64,000 bases of DNA. Origin: Kiloniella spongiae (GTDB lineage Bacteria > Pseudomonadota > Alphaproteobacteria > Kiloniellales > Kiloniellaceae). The notes under the pieces were generated by a model. The model was not told the origin of the DNA. It worked only from the letters and a program-made list of their open reading frames with translations, and searched no databases. This document shows, one piece after another, positions 19,202 through 26,606 of the stretch (the first letter of the stretch is position 1; each line of letters opens with the position of its first letter). The translations under genes were made by a program, and so were the position numbers. The stretch is taken from the NCBI RefSeq assembly GCF_001026905.1, contig NZ_LAQL01000004.1, forward strand, positions 186,001 to 250,000, written 5' to 3'.

Positions 19202-19230
19202 ATAAAAACTGGCGCTAACTGCGCCAGCTT
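19202..19230 (-). terminator. Rho-independent terminator after the PIMT-like gene
   Basis: CTGGCGC and GCGCCAG (19209-19227) form a perfect seven-pair stem with a TAACT loop. On the minus strand the stem is followed by TTTTTATA. It lies about 90 bases after the methyltransferase stop, so tolC probably has its own promoter between 19031 and 19200. Confidence 0.85.
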
Positions 19231-19240
19231 TTGATACAGC

Positions 19241-19279
19241 CTTTAACGCTTCTACCTTGGCTTTAACGTTCTGCCTTGG
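19241..19279. repeat. Imperfect tandem 20-base repeat
   Basis: CTTTAACGCTTCTACCTTGG (19241-19260) is followed at once by a near copy, CTTTAACGTTCTGCCTTGG (19261-19279), one base shorter. It lies between the terminator and the methyltransferase gene. No function is evident. Confidence 0.7.
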
Positions 19280-19320
19280 TGCTAGCTGTCACTTAACATG
19301 AAGACAACACATCAAATTTA

Positions 19321-19992
19321 TTAAAATGAAAATGCTTCTTTAGCTTCAAAGCCGGGTAGCAGAGGCGTATTTGCATCAAAAACCACCCGACCGGAACAGT
19401 TCCCTGCATGTTTTTCAATCAATGTTGCATGTCCCAGCGTCTGTTTATCTCTGGCATTTACATCCTGAACAACCACAATCAAACGGCCCTTTTCAGCTAG
19501 TTGTTCTAACAGAGTATCTGGCACTTCAGACACAGCACCACCGAAAACGATCAAATCATAAGGTGCCTGTTTCGGATACCCCTCAGCCAGATCAGCCTTA
19601 ACTGCAACCGCATTTTCCGTGCCGTGTGATGTAAAACGATCATTCATCGAATCAACCAGATCATCTGTATCTTCGATTGCCACAACAACACTTACAAGCT
19701 TGGACAACACCGATGCGGTATAGCCGGTCCCGGCACCAACAACCAATGCTGTATCATTTTCCTGCGGATCAATTGACTGAAGCATCCGCGCAAGAACCAT
19801 CGGCTCCATCAAATAGCGACCATGTTCCAGCGCCAAATCTTCATCCACGTAGGCAATAGCTTTTGAAGCTTCCGGCACGTATTCTTCCCGTGCCACATTT
19901 TCAAACGCAGACAACACGCCATCATGTGTCACCTTATTAGTGCGCAACTGGCAATTAATCATGTTCATGCGAGCTTGTTCAAAGTTGTTCAT
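19321..19992 (-). CDS. Protein-L-isoaspartate O-methyltransferase family protein
   Basis: The 223-residue protein has the PIMT fold: the N-terminal MINCQLRTNKVTHDGVLSAF segment in place of the classical motif, a SAM-binding glycine loop ALVVGAGTGYTASVLSKL (about 92-109), and a later acidic motif. True PCM repairs isoaspartyl residues using S-adenosylmethionine. This alphaproteobacterial group, found next to tolC, is shorter and diverges in the N-terminal substrate region, so repair activity is uncertain. It starts at ATG 19992 and faces away from the tRNA-Cys gene. Confidence 0.85.
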   Translation of the reverse strand: MNNFEQARMNMINCQLRTNKVTHDGVLSAFENVAREEYVPEASKAIAYVDEDLALEHGRYLMEPMVLARMLQSIDPQENDTALVVGAGTGYTASVLSKLVSVVVAIEDTDDLVDSMNDRFTSHGTENAVAVKADLAEGYPKQAPYDLIVFGGAVSEVPDTLLEQLAEKGRLIVVVQDVNARDKQTLGHATLIEKHAGNCSGRVVFDANTPLLPGFEAKEAFSF

Positions 19993-20217
19993 CGTTAGAA
20001 ACGCCGATTATCTGTAAGAATTTTGTGGGATAATAACCAAGTGACCCCAACCTTTCCAGACAAAGTATCGGTTTTTATTATTTTTATCTGGTTAACAAAG
20101 ACTCTAACAAAGCACCAATCTAACAGTAAGGTGCCCTTCCCCGGCTTTTTAATGCCTAAATCACACTACCAGGAGATCTCTCAATACATAAATGAAACTG
20201 GAATCGAGATTGATCTC

Positions 20218-20246
20218 TTGACCTTCGCGATAACGGCTACTATACA
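20218..20246 (+). promoter_or_regulatory. Sigma70-type promoter of tRNA-Cys
   Basis: TTGACC (20218-20223) and TATACA (20241-20246) are separated by exactly 17 bases and lie 36 bases upstream of the mature tRNA-Cys 5' end. Confidence 0.75.
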
Positions 20247-20282
20247 CTGCGGCACTGCTAACGAATGAATATTCGTCAGGAT

Positions 20283-20356
20283 GGCCCGGTGGCAGAGTGG
20301 TGATGCAGAGGACTGCAAATCCTTGTACGTCGGTTCGATTCCGGCCCGGGCCTCCA
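20283..20356 (+). tRNA. tRNA-Cys (GCA)
   Basis: The 74-base gene folds as a full cloverleaf. The acceptor stem GGCCCGG pairs with CCGGGCC, the anticodon loop CTGCAAA carries GCA (20315-20317) on an AGGA/TCCT stem, the T-loop is GTTCGATTC, and a discriminator T is followed by an encoded CCA (20354-20356). Confidence 0.97.
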
Positions 20357-20850
20357 AAATCCTCCCCCTAACGATTTAGCCAATCTGTAATAAGATATCC
20401 CGATCTGTACTCAGTCCAAGCGGCCGTTTCTTTTCTTCAATACATATCTAAACAACATCAATACCTGCACAACATCTAAAAAATCTGGATGGAACAAAGA
20501 AACGGAATAGAGACCATACCGAATCAACAGCGCTTGCGTTAAATAAACACCCTTATTCCTAAAACAGTCTTCGGTCAGATCAGAATCCGCACCTGATTCG
20601 CCCCAAACTTCTTACCCGATATAAGAACAAATACCTCTCCCCCGTAGCTTCCCGCTTTTCATCGAAAGCAAGAAAGCAGAAATAAGAATCTATTTTTCAT
20701 TGCTAGCAAACCAAGGGGAGTCATAAGCACCACAAGCCTTTGATTTAAAAGGAACAAAAAAAATTAAAAAAAATGCATAAAAGTTATTGCCAGCATGTAA
20801 CACCACTGTTATAACCCAACCCGTCGCCAACGAGGCGGCACAAACATTGA
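20357..20850. other. 494-base gap between the two tRNA genes
   Basis: No reading frame with coding character was found. The stretch contains a 10-base inverted repeat, CCGTTTCTTT at 20424-20433 and AAAGAAACGG at 20496-20505, separated by 62 bases. It also contains an A-rich tract around 20750-20780 and the tRNA-Asn promoter at its right end. No T run follows tRNA-Cys, so its transcript end is not located. A small structured RNA at 20424-20505 is possible but unsupported. Confidence 0.5.
20787..20815 (+). promoter_or_regulatory. Sigma70-type promoter of tRNA-Asn
   Basis: TTGCCA (20787-20792) and TATAAC (20810-20815) are separated by 17 bases. An A-rich tract just upstream could act as an UP element. 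The mature tRNA begins 35 bases further on. Confidence 0.78.
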
Positions 20851-20926
20851 TCCGCGATAGCTCAGTTGGTAGAGCAGGTGACTGTTAATCACCCTGTCGC
20901 AGGTTCGAGTCCTGCTCGCGGAGCCA
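20851..20926 (+). tRNA. tRNA-Asn (GTT)
   Basis: The 76-base gene forms a complete cloverleaf. The acceptor arm TCCGCGA pairs with TCGCGGA, the anticodon stem GGTGA/TCACC carries loop CTGTTAA with anticodon GTT (20884-20886), the T-loop is GGTTCGAGTCC, and CCA is encoded (20924-20926). Confidence 0.97.
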
Positions 20927-20930
20927 TTAC

Positions 20931-20972
20931 AAAAACCCTAAGTTGTTGAATATCAACGATTTAGGGTTTTTT
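20931..20972 (+). terminator. Rho-independent terminator of tRNA-Asn
   Basis: AAAAACCCTAA pairs with TTTAGGGTTTTTT, with an inner GTTG/CAAC pairing in the loop. It begins five bases after the tRNA CCA and separates the tRNA from the following small gene. Confidence 0.85.
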
Positions 20973-20995
20973 GTTGTTTGTTAGGAAATTATACT

Positions 20996-21298
20996 TTGAA
21001 ATATTGTATTGCCCTTATTTTTGTCTTTTTCTGTAGCAAGGCGTTTTCAACTGAAATTAATAATGGAAATGAGCTTTATCACGCCTGCAATACAGAACAA
21101 GAAGATTGCGATCGCCATATACAAGCAGTTTACGATACACTTGAATACAGAGAGCTAATATGTCCGCCAAGAAGCGTTACAAGTAAGGAAGTTAGAGATA
21201 TTCTTGTCAAAAAACTTAGCGAAAACCCTAAAACCCGTCACAAGCCATCAATTGAGTTACTTATGGGTTGGCTCTTAAAACTTTTTCCCTGCCAATAA
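20996..21298 (+). CDS. Small exported protein of the Rap1a/Tai-like family
   Basis: The 100-residue product starts at a TTG (20996) with AGGA eight bases upstream; an in-frame TTG at 20978 has no such site. It has a signal peptide (MKYCIALIFVFFCSKAFS) and a mature domain with the Rap1a/Tai pattern: GNELYHAC, a second cysteine in QEDC, a YDTLEYRELICPP block, a SKEVRDILVKKLSENPKTRH helix, and the terminal LLKLFPC. Four mature cysteines fit two disulfides. Rap1a-type proteins neutralise periplasmic type VI amidase effectors, but many bacteria carry members with no effector beside them. None is seen here, so the immunity role is a family-based guess. Confidence 0.72.
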   Translation: MKYCIALIFVFFCSKAFSTEINNGNELYHACNTEQEDCDRHIQAVYDTLEYRELICPPRSVTSKEVRDILVKKLSENPKTRHKPSIELLMGWLLKLFPCQ

Positions 21299-21573
21299 AT
21301 ACACAACACATTTACATAGGCTAATTGCGATCGCGCCCCTGTTGCGAGCACGTTATATAGCTTTGATCGCCAACATAACCACTCCCATCAAAGATTTGAC
21401 AAAATTACGCGTTACCTCTTTCAAGCACTTTTGATCTTTAGGGGTAAATAGGATTGCGCTAAATATTTTTTGATTGATTGCAGAAATTTCAATTTTGCAA
21501 TCAACCTATAGAGTTATATAAAGATGAAAATTCGTTAACTATACTTTCAGGGTCCATGATCAGCGATAGACAT

Positions 21574-22527
21574 ATGGTGTTCAAACTCTTCAAAAGCTCT
21601 GCCTTGGCTTTATCCCTTGTGACAGCCTTTCCCTCTGCAACGACGTTTGCTGACGGCATACTCTTTGCTAGAGCTGCGCAAGAAGCACAAGACAACGGCA
21701 ACCTTGAACTGGCAATAGAGTACTACACAGACGCCCTAAACGAAGGTGATCTATCTAAAAAACATCAAGCCTATGTTCTTAATAATCGCGGCACACTCTT
21801 TTTAGATCTGCGCATTCCCCAAGAGGCCGAGCAAGATTTTATACAGTCAGTTAAGCTACTTCCAACCTATGGCGATGCCTATTTTAATCTGACCTCGCTC
21901 TATATTGCACAAGACAAAAATGACAAAGCATTGTCCTGGCTGAACAAGGCACTGATCGAAATTCCCGAAGATGCAGAGCTTTTATTGAAAAGAGGCGTTC
22001 TCTACCGAGAAGAAAATGAAATTGAAGCAGCTCTTCAAGATGTATCACAAGCTATTTTGATAAAACCTGAGCTAGGCAAAATTCTGATCAATGAGAGTAA
22101 CCCTTACCTTGGTAGCTATATAGAATACGCAACCATTGATCATTTCATCACTATCCTGTCCGAAGAACCGCCATCACTTGATGCCTATATAAAGCGTACA
22201 AAAGCCTATCTTAGCACTGGTTTTCTGGAACAAGCCTTGACTGATGCAGAATATGTTATTGAGCTAGAGCCGAAATCCTTTGACGCTTACGAGGCCAAAG
22301 CAATCATCCTCTTTTCACAAGGAGCCTATGACAAAGCCATTCGCGCTTTTGATCTCGCTCTGCATTATGCCCCCAACAATCCAGAAATTTTTTATAATCG
22401 GGGACGGCTCTACAAAAGCCTTGGCGATAACAACAACGCCTCGTTTGACTTTCAAATGGCCTATAGCATCAACAGGCAGGAAAAAAAGTATCGAAAAGAG
22501 TTAAAAGAGCTCGGCCTTGTCAGATAA
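21574..22527 (+). CDS. Exported tetratricopeptide-repeat protein
   Basis: The 317-residue product begins MVFKLFKSSALALSLVTAFP and has a likely signal peptide cut after FADG or nearby. The rest is tandem TPR helices, for example AIEYYTDALNEGDLSKKHQAY, ALSWLNKALIEIPEDAELLL and AIRAFDLALHYAPNNPEIFY with the usual A/G/Y/P spacing, about six to seven repeats. TPR arrays bind partner proteins; nothing reveals the partner. ATG 21556 is an alternative start, preceded by AGGG at short spacing. Base composition is similar to the neighbouring accessory genes. Confidence 0.8.
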   Translation: MVFKLFKSSALALSLVTAFPSATTFADGILFARAAQEAQDNGNLELAIEYYTDALNEGDLSKKHQAYVLNNRGTLFLDLRIPQEAEQDFIQSVKLLPTYGDAYFNLTSLYIAQDKNDKALSWLNKALIEIPEDAELLLKRGVLYREENEIEAALQDVSQAILIKPELGKILINESNPYLGSYIEYATIDHFITILSEEPPSLDAYIKRTKAYLSTGFLEQALTDAEYVIELEPKSFDAYEAKAIILFSQGAYDKAIRAFDLALHYAPNNPEIFYNRGRLYKSLGDNNNASFDFQMAYSINRQEKKYRKELKELGLVR

Positions 22528-22558
22528 AAGTTAATTCGAAATTCATCTGATCAGGTAC

Positions 22559-23170
22559 TCAGCGACTATTGTTCTGATCAAAAAGTTTGGCAATTCGACG
22601 TTGTTGGGTAACGCTCAACGATGGCCAAATCTTGTCCATATTTTCTTTGGCTTCTTTGGCCCCTGCCAAATACGCCCGCCCGTACCAAATATAAGCCGCC
22701 TCGTTTGGATCAAGATCTTTGTTGGTTTTTGGCATCATACCCTGAACATACATCCAGGCCAATAATTCCATGGCCTCTTTATCACCCGCATTGGCTTGCT
22801 TGCTGATCGTAATCAGATCCTGTTTATACAGTTTTCCACCCTGAACATTCCTTGCGGCGCCTACCCTACTTTCCAGTATTTTAGCTGCCTTCAGCATTCT
22901 TTCTGCTTCAGCTTTTTTATTATTTTCCAGGGTATCGCGATAATTGGTATAGGACTTATCCAGATCAATCTCCTCTGGAAGATCTGAACACCACTCAGGC
23001 GGTGTATAGTCCCCCCCACATTGGTCCCAGTTCTGCAAGAGGGATGACTTTTCCCAGTTTTGAGATTTTGATGGTTCAGACGCGTTGACGCCCCCTCCAA
23101 ACGCCGAGAACAAAAGCGCGAAGGACATAACATAAAAAGTATCGGACCAAAATTTCGTCACATCTAACAT
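22559..23170 (-). CDS. Exported Sel1-like repeat protein
   Basis: The 203-residue product has a probable signal peptide (hydrophobic MSFALLFSAFGGGVNA near residues 15-30), then a cysteine-containing segment (DQCGGDYTPPEWC), a charged helical part, and a C-terminal Sel1-type unit: ANAGDKEAMELLAWMYVQG and AAYIWYGRAYLAGAKEA. Sel1 repeats are scaffold helices like TPRs. I use ATG 23170; ATG 23128 is also possible. It is convergent with the TPR gene, with a 31-base gap, and divergent from the pentapeptide gene. Function unknown. Confidence 0.68.
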   Translation of the reverse strand: MLDVTKFWSDTFYVMSFALLFSAFGGGVNASEPSKSQNWEKSSLLQNWDQCGGDYTPPEWCSDLPEEIDLDKSYTNYRDTLENNKKAEAERMLKAAKILESRVGAARNVQGGKLYKQDLITISKQANAGDKEAMELLAWMYVQGMMPKTNKDLDPNEAAYIWYGRAYLAGAKEAKENMDKIWPSLSVTQQRRIAKLFDQNNSR

Positions 23171-23367
23171 AGTTGTTAATTCTATCAGACCCAAAGCTAA
23201 GATATTGTAAACGAGAAGACAGTTTATAATGAAGAGATAATGAAACACAAAAAAACAATAAGCCTTCGTCTGGGTTCTATGATACTTTTTAATTGCGGCA
23301 CCCTTTTATTTTGCTCGCCCTGATCCTTTTGAGGTTTCTTATAGTTTGTTAGGATATGGAAGCTTGA

Positions 23368-24702
23368 ATGAAAGAAGATAGCGATCACAAGCTCGACCGT
23401 GTAAATCAGATTTGGGTTGATGAAGCTGTAGTTTCTCATCGCAACTATCTGGATGGACGTGTCGGTGGTGCAAGGTTGTTTCTTTCATTCAAAGATGCAA
23501 GAAAACTAAACTTCTCCGATCTTGTACTCGATACCGCTGAAATGGTCGGGGCTGATCTTGTCGATAGTAATTTCTACAAATCAAAGTTGGAACGGGTTAA
23601 CCTTTTTGGGGCCGATTTATCCGGCGCTGATATGAAAGATTGTTCACTTCGGAAAAGTGATCTGCGAGGTGTATGTCTCAAAAACGCCGACCTAGAAAAC
23701 GCAATACTATCCGGCGCTGATATTCGAAATGGTTTTATTCTGATCAGAAAACCCGACGGTACTTATGCGCCAGTGAAACATGATGATGCATCCAATTTTG
23801 ACGGTATTAATCTGAAAGATGCAGATTTAAGTGACGCAAAGCTTGGTCGTGTCATCGGTCGCAGAACAAACCTGACCAATGTAAATTTTAAGAACGCAGA
23901 TCTGTCTGGTGCCGTGATGGCAAACTCTGATGTTAGTGGATCAATCTTTACGGGGGCAGATCTAACCGATGCAGATTTTAGTGGTTGCGTGTTTCATGGG
24001 GCAAATTTAAGTGGCGCCTTATTGAATAATACGAATATGGAAGGCGCTGATCTGACAGCAGCACATTTCAGTAACAGCGATATGACCTATGCCAATACGA
24101 ATCAAGCCAGCTTGCCCAAAAGCATTGAAGATCTTGACCGATCAATCCGGGGTATTCTCGAAGATCACCTAGTATGGATCAATTCTCTAGGTAGAGAAGG
24201 AAAACAAGCAGCCTTAACCGAATACGACCTGCAAGGAAATGATTTAGCAGGCATCAACCTACAAGCTGCCGAGCTATCCTTGACCAACCTGTCTAATTGC
24301 ACTTTTCTCGCTAGCCGTCTCAACATGGCCAATATGTCCGGCGTCATGGCCTTGAACTCTGACTTTAGCGATACTGATTTGCGTGGTGTAAAGTTGGAAA
24401 AAGCAAACCTGACTGGCGCAAGCCTGCGTCATAGCCGCCTCTCCCCGATGATGATACTCGGAACACAAGGTAGCTCAGTCTCTGCAAACCTCAAAAATTG
24501 CTGCCTTGATCAAACTGATCTAGAGAGCACCAATCTGCGCCATGCCGACTTAACGGGCGCACGGGTTCGCTTTGCGAATTTAACCAATGCAGATCTTTCC
24601 CATGCAAAATGTGTCGATGTCGACTTTACCGGGGCTGACCTGCGGAGCGCAAATCTCGAGAAGGCGGACTTACGCGGTTGCAAAGGGTTAATTTTAGAAT
24701 AA
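23368..24702 (+). CDS. Pentapeptide-repeat protein with central non-repeat insert
   Basis: The 444-residue protein has an N-terminal unique part (about 1-45, containing HRNYLDGRVGGARLFLSF), a first right-handed pentapeptide beta-helix of A(D/N)LXX units (about 46-245), a helical interruption of about 45 residues (SIRGILEDHLVWINSLGREG region), and a second repeat block up to the C-terminus. No signal peptide is present, so it is cytosolic. Some pentapeptide proteins mimic DNA and protect gyrase, but most have no known role and the insert argues against a simple Qnr-like function. Similar insert-bearing proteins may occur in related bacteria. Confidence 0.85.
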   Translation: MKEDSDHKLDRVNQIWVDEAVVSHRNYLDGRVGGARLFLSFKDARKLNFSDLVLDTAEMVGADLVDSNFYKSKLERVNLFGADLSGADMKDCSLRKSDLRGVCLKNADLENAILSGADIRNGFILIRKPDGTYAPVKHDDASNFDGINLKDADLSDAKLGRVIGRRTNLTNVNFKNADLSGAVMANSDVSGSIFTGADLTDADFSGCVFHGANLSGALLNNTNMEGADLTAAHFSNSDMTYANTNQASLPKSIEDLDRSIRGILEDHLVWINSLGREGKQAALTEYDLQGNDLAGINLQAAELSLTNLSNCTFLASRLNMANMSGVMALNSDFSDTDLRGVKLEKANLTGASLRHSRLSPMMILGTQGSSVSANLKNCCLDQTDLESTNLRHADLTGARVRFANLTNADLSHAKCVDVDFTGADLRSANLEKADLRGCKGLILE

Positions 24703-24778
24703 TACATTTATTTTTTGTATTATAAAGTAAATCACATTTTCTATTGTATTTTACAATTAAGATCCCTAATTTCTGATC

Positions 24779-25423
24779 ATGGATAAAGCAACACACAAAA
24801 TCGGCTCGTTGAACGAAATTGGCCAAGTCGAAGTCATTGAAAAAAGAACCGCGTTTAAAGGTTATTTTCAAGTCGACTCCTACTGCTTTCGTCACACTCT
24901 GTTTGAAGGTGGGCTCTCACAGGAAATTCAGCGTGAGATTTTTGAACGTGGCCACGCAGCAGCCGTGCTCCCCTTTGATCATAAAACCGGTGAGATCATT
25001 TTGATCGAACAGTTTCGTCCCGGCGCCTATGCAGCCTCTCAAGATCCATGGCTTCTAGAAGTTGTTGCAGGGATTATCGAAGAGAATGAAAACCCGGAAG
25101 AGCTAACCCACCGGGAAGCCATGGAAGAAGCCGGTTGTACGTTAGGACGCCTGAAAAAGATTGGGACCTTTCTGATGACACCCGGCGGTAGCTCAGAAAC
25201 GATTACCCTCTTCTGCGGCGAAATTCTGCACCAAGAGAAAAAAGATTCATATGGCCTAGATCATGAAGGCGAAGATATTCGCACCCACACAATGAAAGCA
25301 GAACAAGGCTTTGAGCTTTTGACAGATGGCAAAATCACCAATGCCATCACCGCAATTGCGCTTCAATGGTTGGAATTAAACCAGACATCACTTACATCAG
25401 TATGGTCTAATGAAACGAATTGA
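24779..25423 (+). CDS. Nudix hydrolase, ADP-ribose pyrophosphatase type
   Basis: The 214-residue protein has a complete Nudix box, beginning at G98 of GIIEENENPEEL and including R112-E113, E116-E117 and G119. It is preceded by the ADP-ribose pyrophosphatase segment VLPFDHKTGEIILIEQFRPG. Such enzymes cleave ADP-ribose to AMP and ribose phosphate, using metal held by the box glutamates. It begins 76 bases after the pentapeptide gene across an AT-rich spacer and precedes cysteine synthase by 63 bases. Confidence 0.9.
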   Translation: MDKATHKIGSLNEIGQVEVIEKRTAFKGYFQVDSYCFRHTLFEGGLSQEIQREIFERGHAAAVLPFDHKTGEIILIEQFRPGAYAASQDPWLLEVVAGIIEENENPEELTHREAMEEAGCTLGRLKKIGTFLMTPGGSSETITLFCGEILHQEKKDSYGLDHEGEDIRTHTMKAEQGFELLTDGKITNAITAIALQWLELNQTSLTSVWSNETN

Positions 25424-25486
25424 TGACTGACCTCTGAAATAAACAACAGACAATACGAATTCAACCTATACCTACGGACGACACAA

Positions 25487-26488
25487 ATGGATATTCGCGA
25501 CGGATTTATTGACAGCATCGGTAACACACCCCTCATTCGCCTGAAACGGGCATCAGAGGAAACAGGTTGCGAAATCCTTGGAAAAGCCGAATTCCTGAAT
25601 CCCGGCGGATCAATCAAGGATAGAGCCGCATGGGCCATTGTAAAAGATGCCGAAGAAAAAGGTATCCTCAAGCCCGGTGGCGTGATTGTTGAAGGTACAG
25701 CAGGAAATACCGGCATTGGCCTTGCCCTCGTCGCGCGGGCTCGTGGATACCGCTGCGCCATTGTCATCCCGGAAACTCAATCGCAAGAGAAAAAGGATAT
25801 GCTGCGCCTCAGCGGTGCTGAACTCTATGAAGTGCCTGCGGCTCCTTACAAAGACCCGAATAACTACGTTCATTACTCACAGAGACTGGCACAGGAACTT
25901 GCCGGACAGGAACCGAACGGTGTGATCTGGGCAAACCAGTTTGATAACGTAGCCAATCGTCAAGGACATATAGAAACCACTGCCCAGGAAATCTGGAAAC
26001 AGACGGACGGCAAAGTTGACGGTTATGTCAGTGCAGTCGGCACTGGTGGCACGTTGGCGGGTGTTTCAATGGGTCTTAAAGAGCACAACAAAAACATTCA
26101 AATCGCTTTGGCTGATCCTCATGGTGCGGCCCTCTATAGTTATTACAAACACGGCGAATTGAAATCCGAAGGATCTTCCATTACAGAAGGCATTGGACAG
26201 GGACGCATCACTGCCAACCTAAAAGGCGCAGTAATTGATGAGGCCTTCCGCATCAGTGATGAAACAGCTATCCCGCTGGTCTTTAACCTCTTTGAAGAAG
26301 AAGCACTTTGCCTTGGCGGCTCCAGCGGCGTGAATATTGCCGGTGCAATAGAGCTCGCCAAGAAAATGGGCCCCGGCCATACCATCGTCACCATGCTCTG
26401 TGACCTTGGAACGCGTTACACCAGCAAACTCTATAATGCAGAATTTCTGAAAGAACGCGGTCTCCCTGTGCCGAAATGGGTTGCATAA
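25487..26488 (+). CDS. cysK: Cysteine synthase A family PLP enzyme
   Basis: The 333-residue fold-type II enzyme has the PLP lysine K44 in NPGGSIKDRAA, the substrate loop EGTAGNTGIGLAL, and the phosphate-binding loop SAVGTGGTLAG. It makes cysteine from O-acetylserine and sulfide. The C-terminal part (LYNAEFLKERGLPVPKW) matches the branch of cysteine synthases common in alphaproteobacteria. SseA-type sulfurtransferase and AlaX lie just downstream, a sulfur/cysteine-related neighbourhood interrupted by the unknown membrane gene at 26607. A clear terminator follows. Confidence 0.92.
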   Translation: MDIRDGFIDSIGNTPLIRLKRASEETGCEILGKAEFLNPGGSIKDRAAWAIVKDAEEKGILKPGGVIVEGTAGNTGIGLALVARARGYRCAIVIPETQSQEKKDMLRLSGAELYEVPAAPYKDPNNYVHYSQRLAQELAGQEPNGVIWANQFDNVANRQGHIETTAQEIWKQTDGKVDGYVSAVGTGGTLAGVSMGLKEHNKNIQIALADPHGAALYSYYKHGELKSEGSSITEGIGQGRITANLKGAVIDEAFRISDETAIPLVFNLFEEEALCLGGSSGVNIAGAIELAKKMGPGHTIVTMLCDLGTRYTSKLYNAEFLKERGLPVPKWVA

Positions 26489-26511
26489 AGCTCTCTTACA
26501 GATTTAAAAAG

Positions 26512-26541
26512 AAAAGGCTGCTCATCGGGCAGCCTTTTCTT
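26512..26541 (+). terminator. Rho-independent terminator after cysK
   Basis: AAAAGGCTG pairs with CAGCCTTTT around a nine-base loop, 23 bases after the cysK stop, with a short T tract. Confidence 0.85.
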
Positions 26542-26606
26542 ATGCCTATTCAACGTCCTAATTTATTTCACATAATCTAAAAACCAAATAACAATTCAAC
26601 ATCCCT

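Noticed and set aside
20023-20268. 81-residue open frame upstream of tRNA-Cys
   Set aside because: It covers the tRNA-Cys promoter, lacks a ribosome binding site and has no recognisable domain.
20851-20926. tRNA-Asn as an attachment site of an integrated element
   Set aside because: No second copy of the tRNA 3' end and no integrase gene was found to the right within the window.
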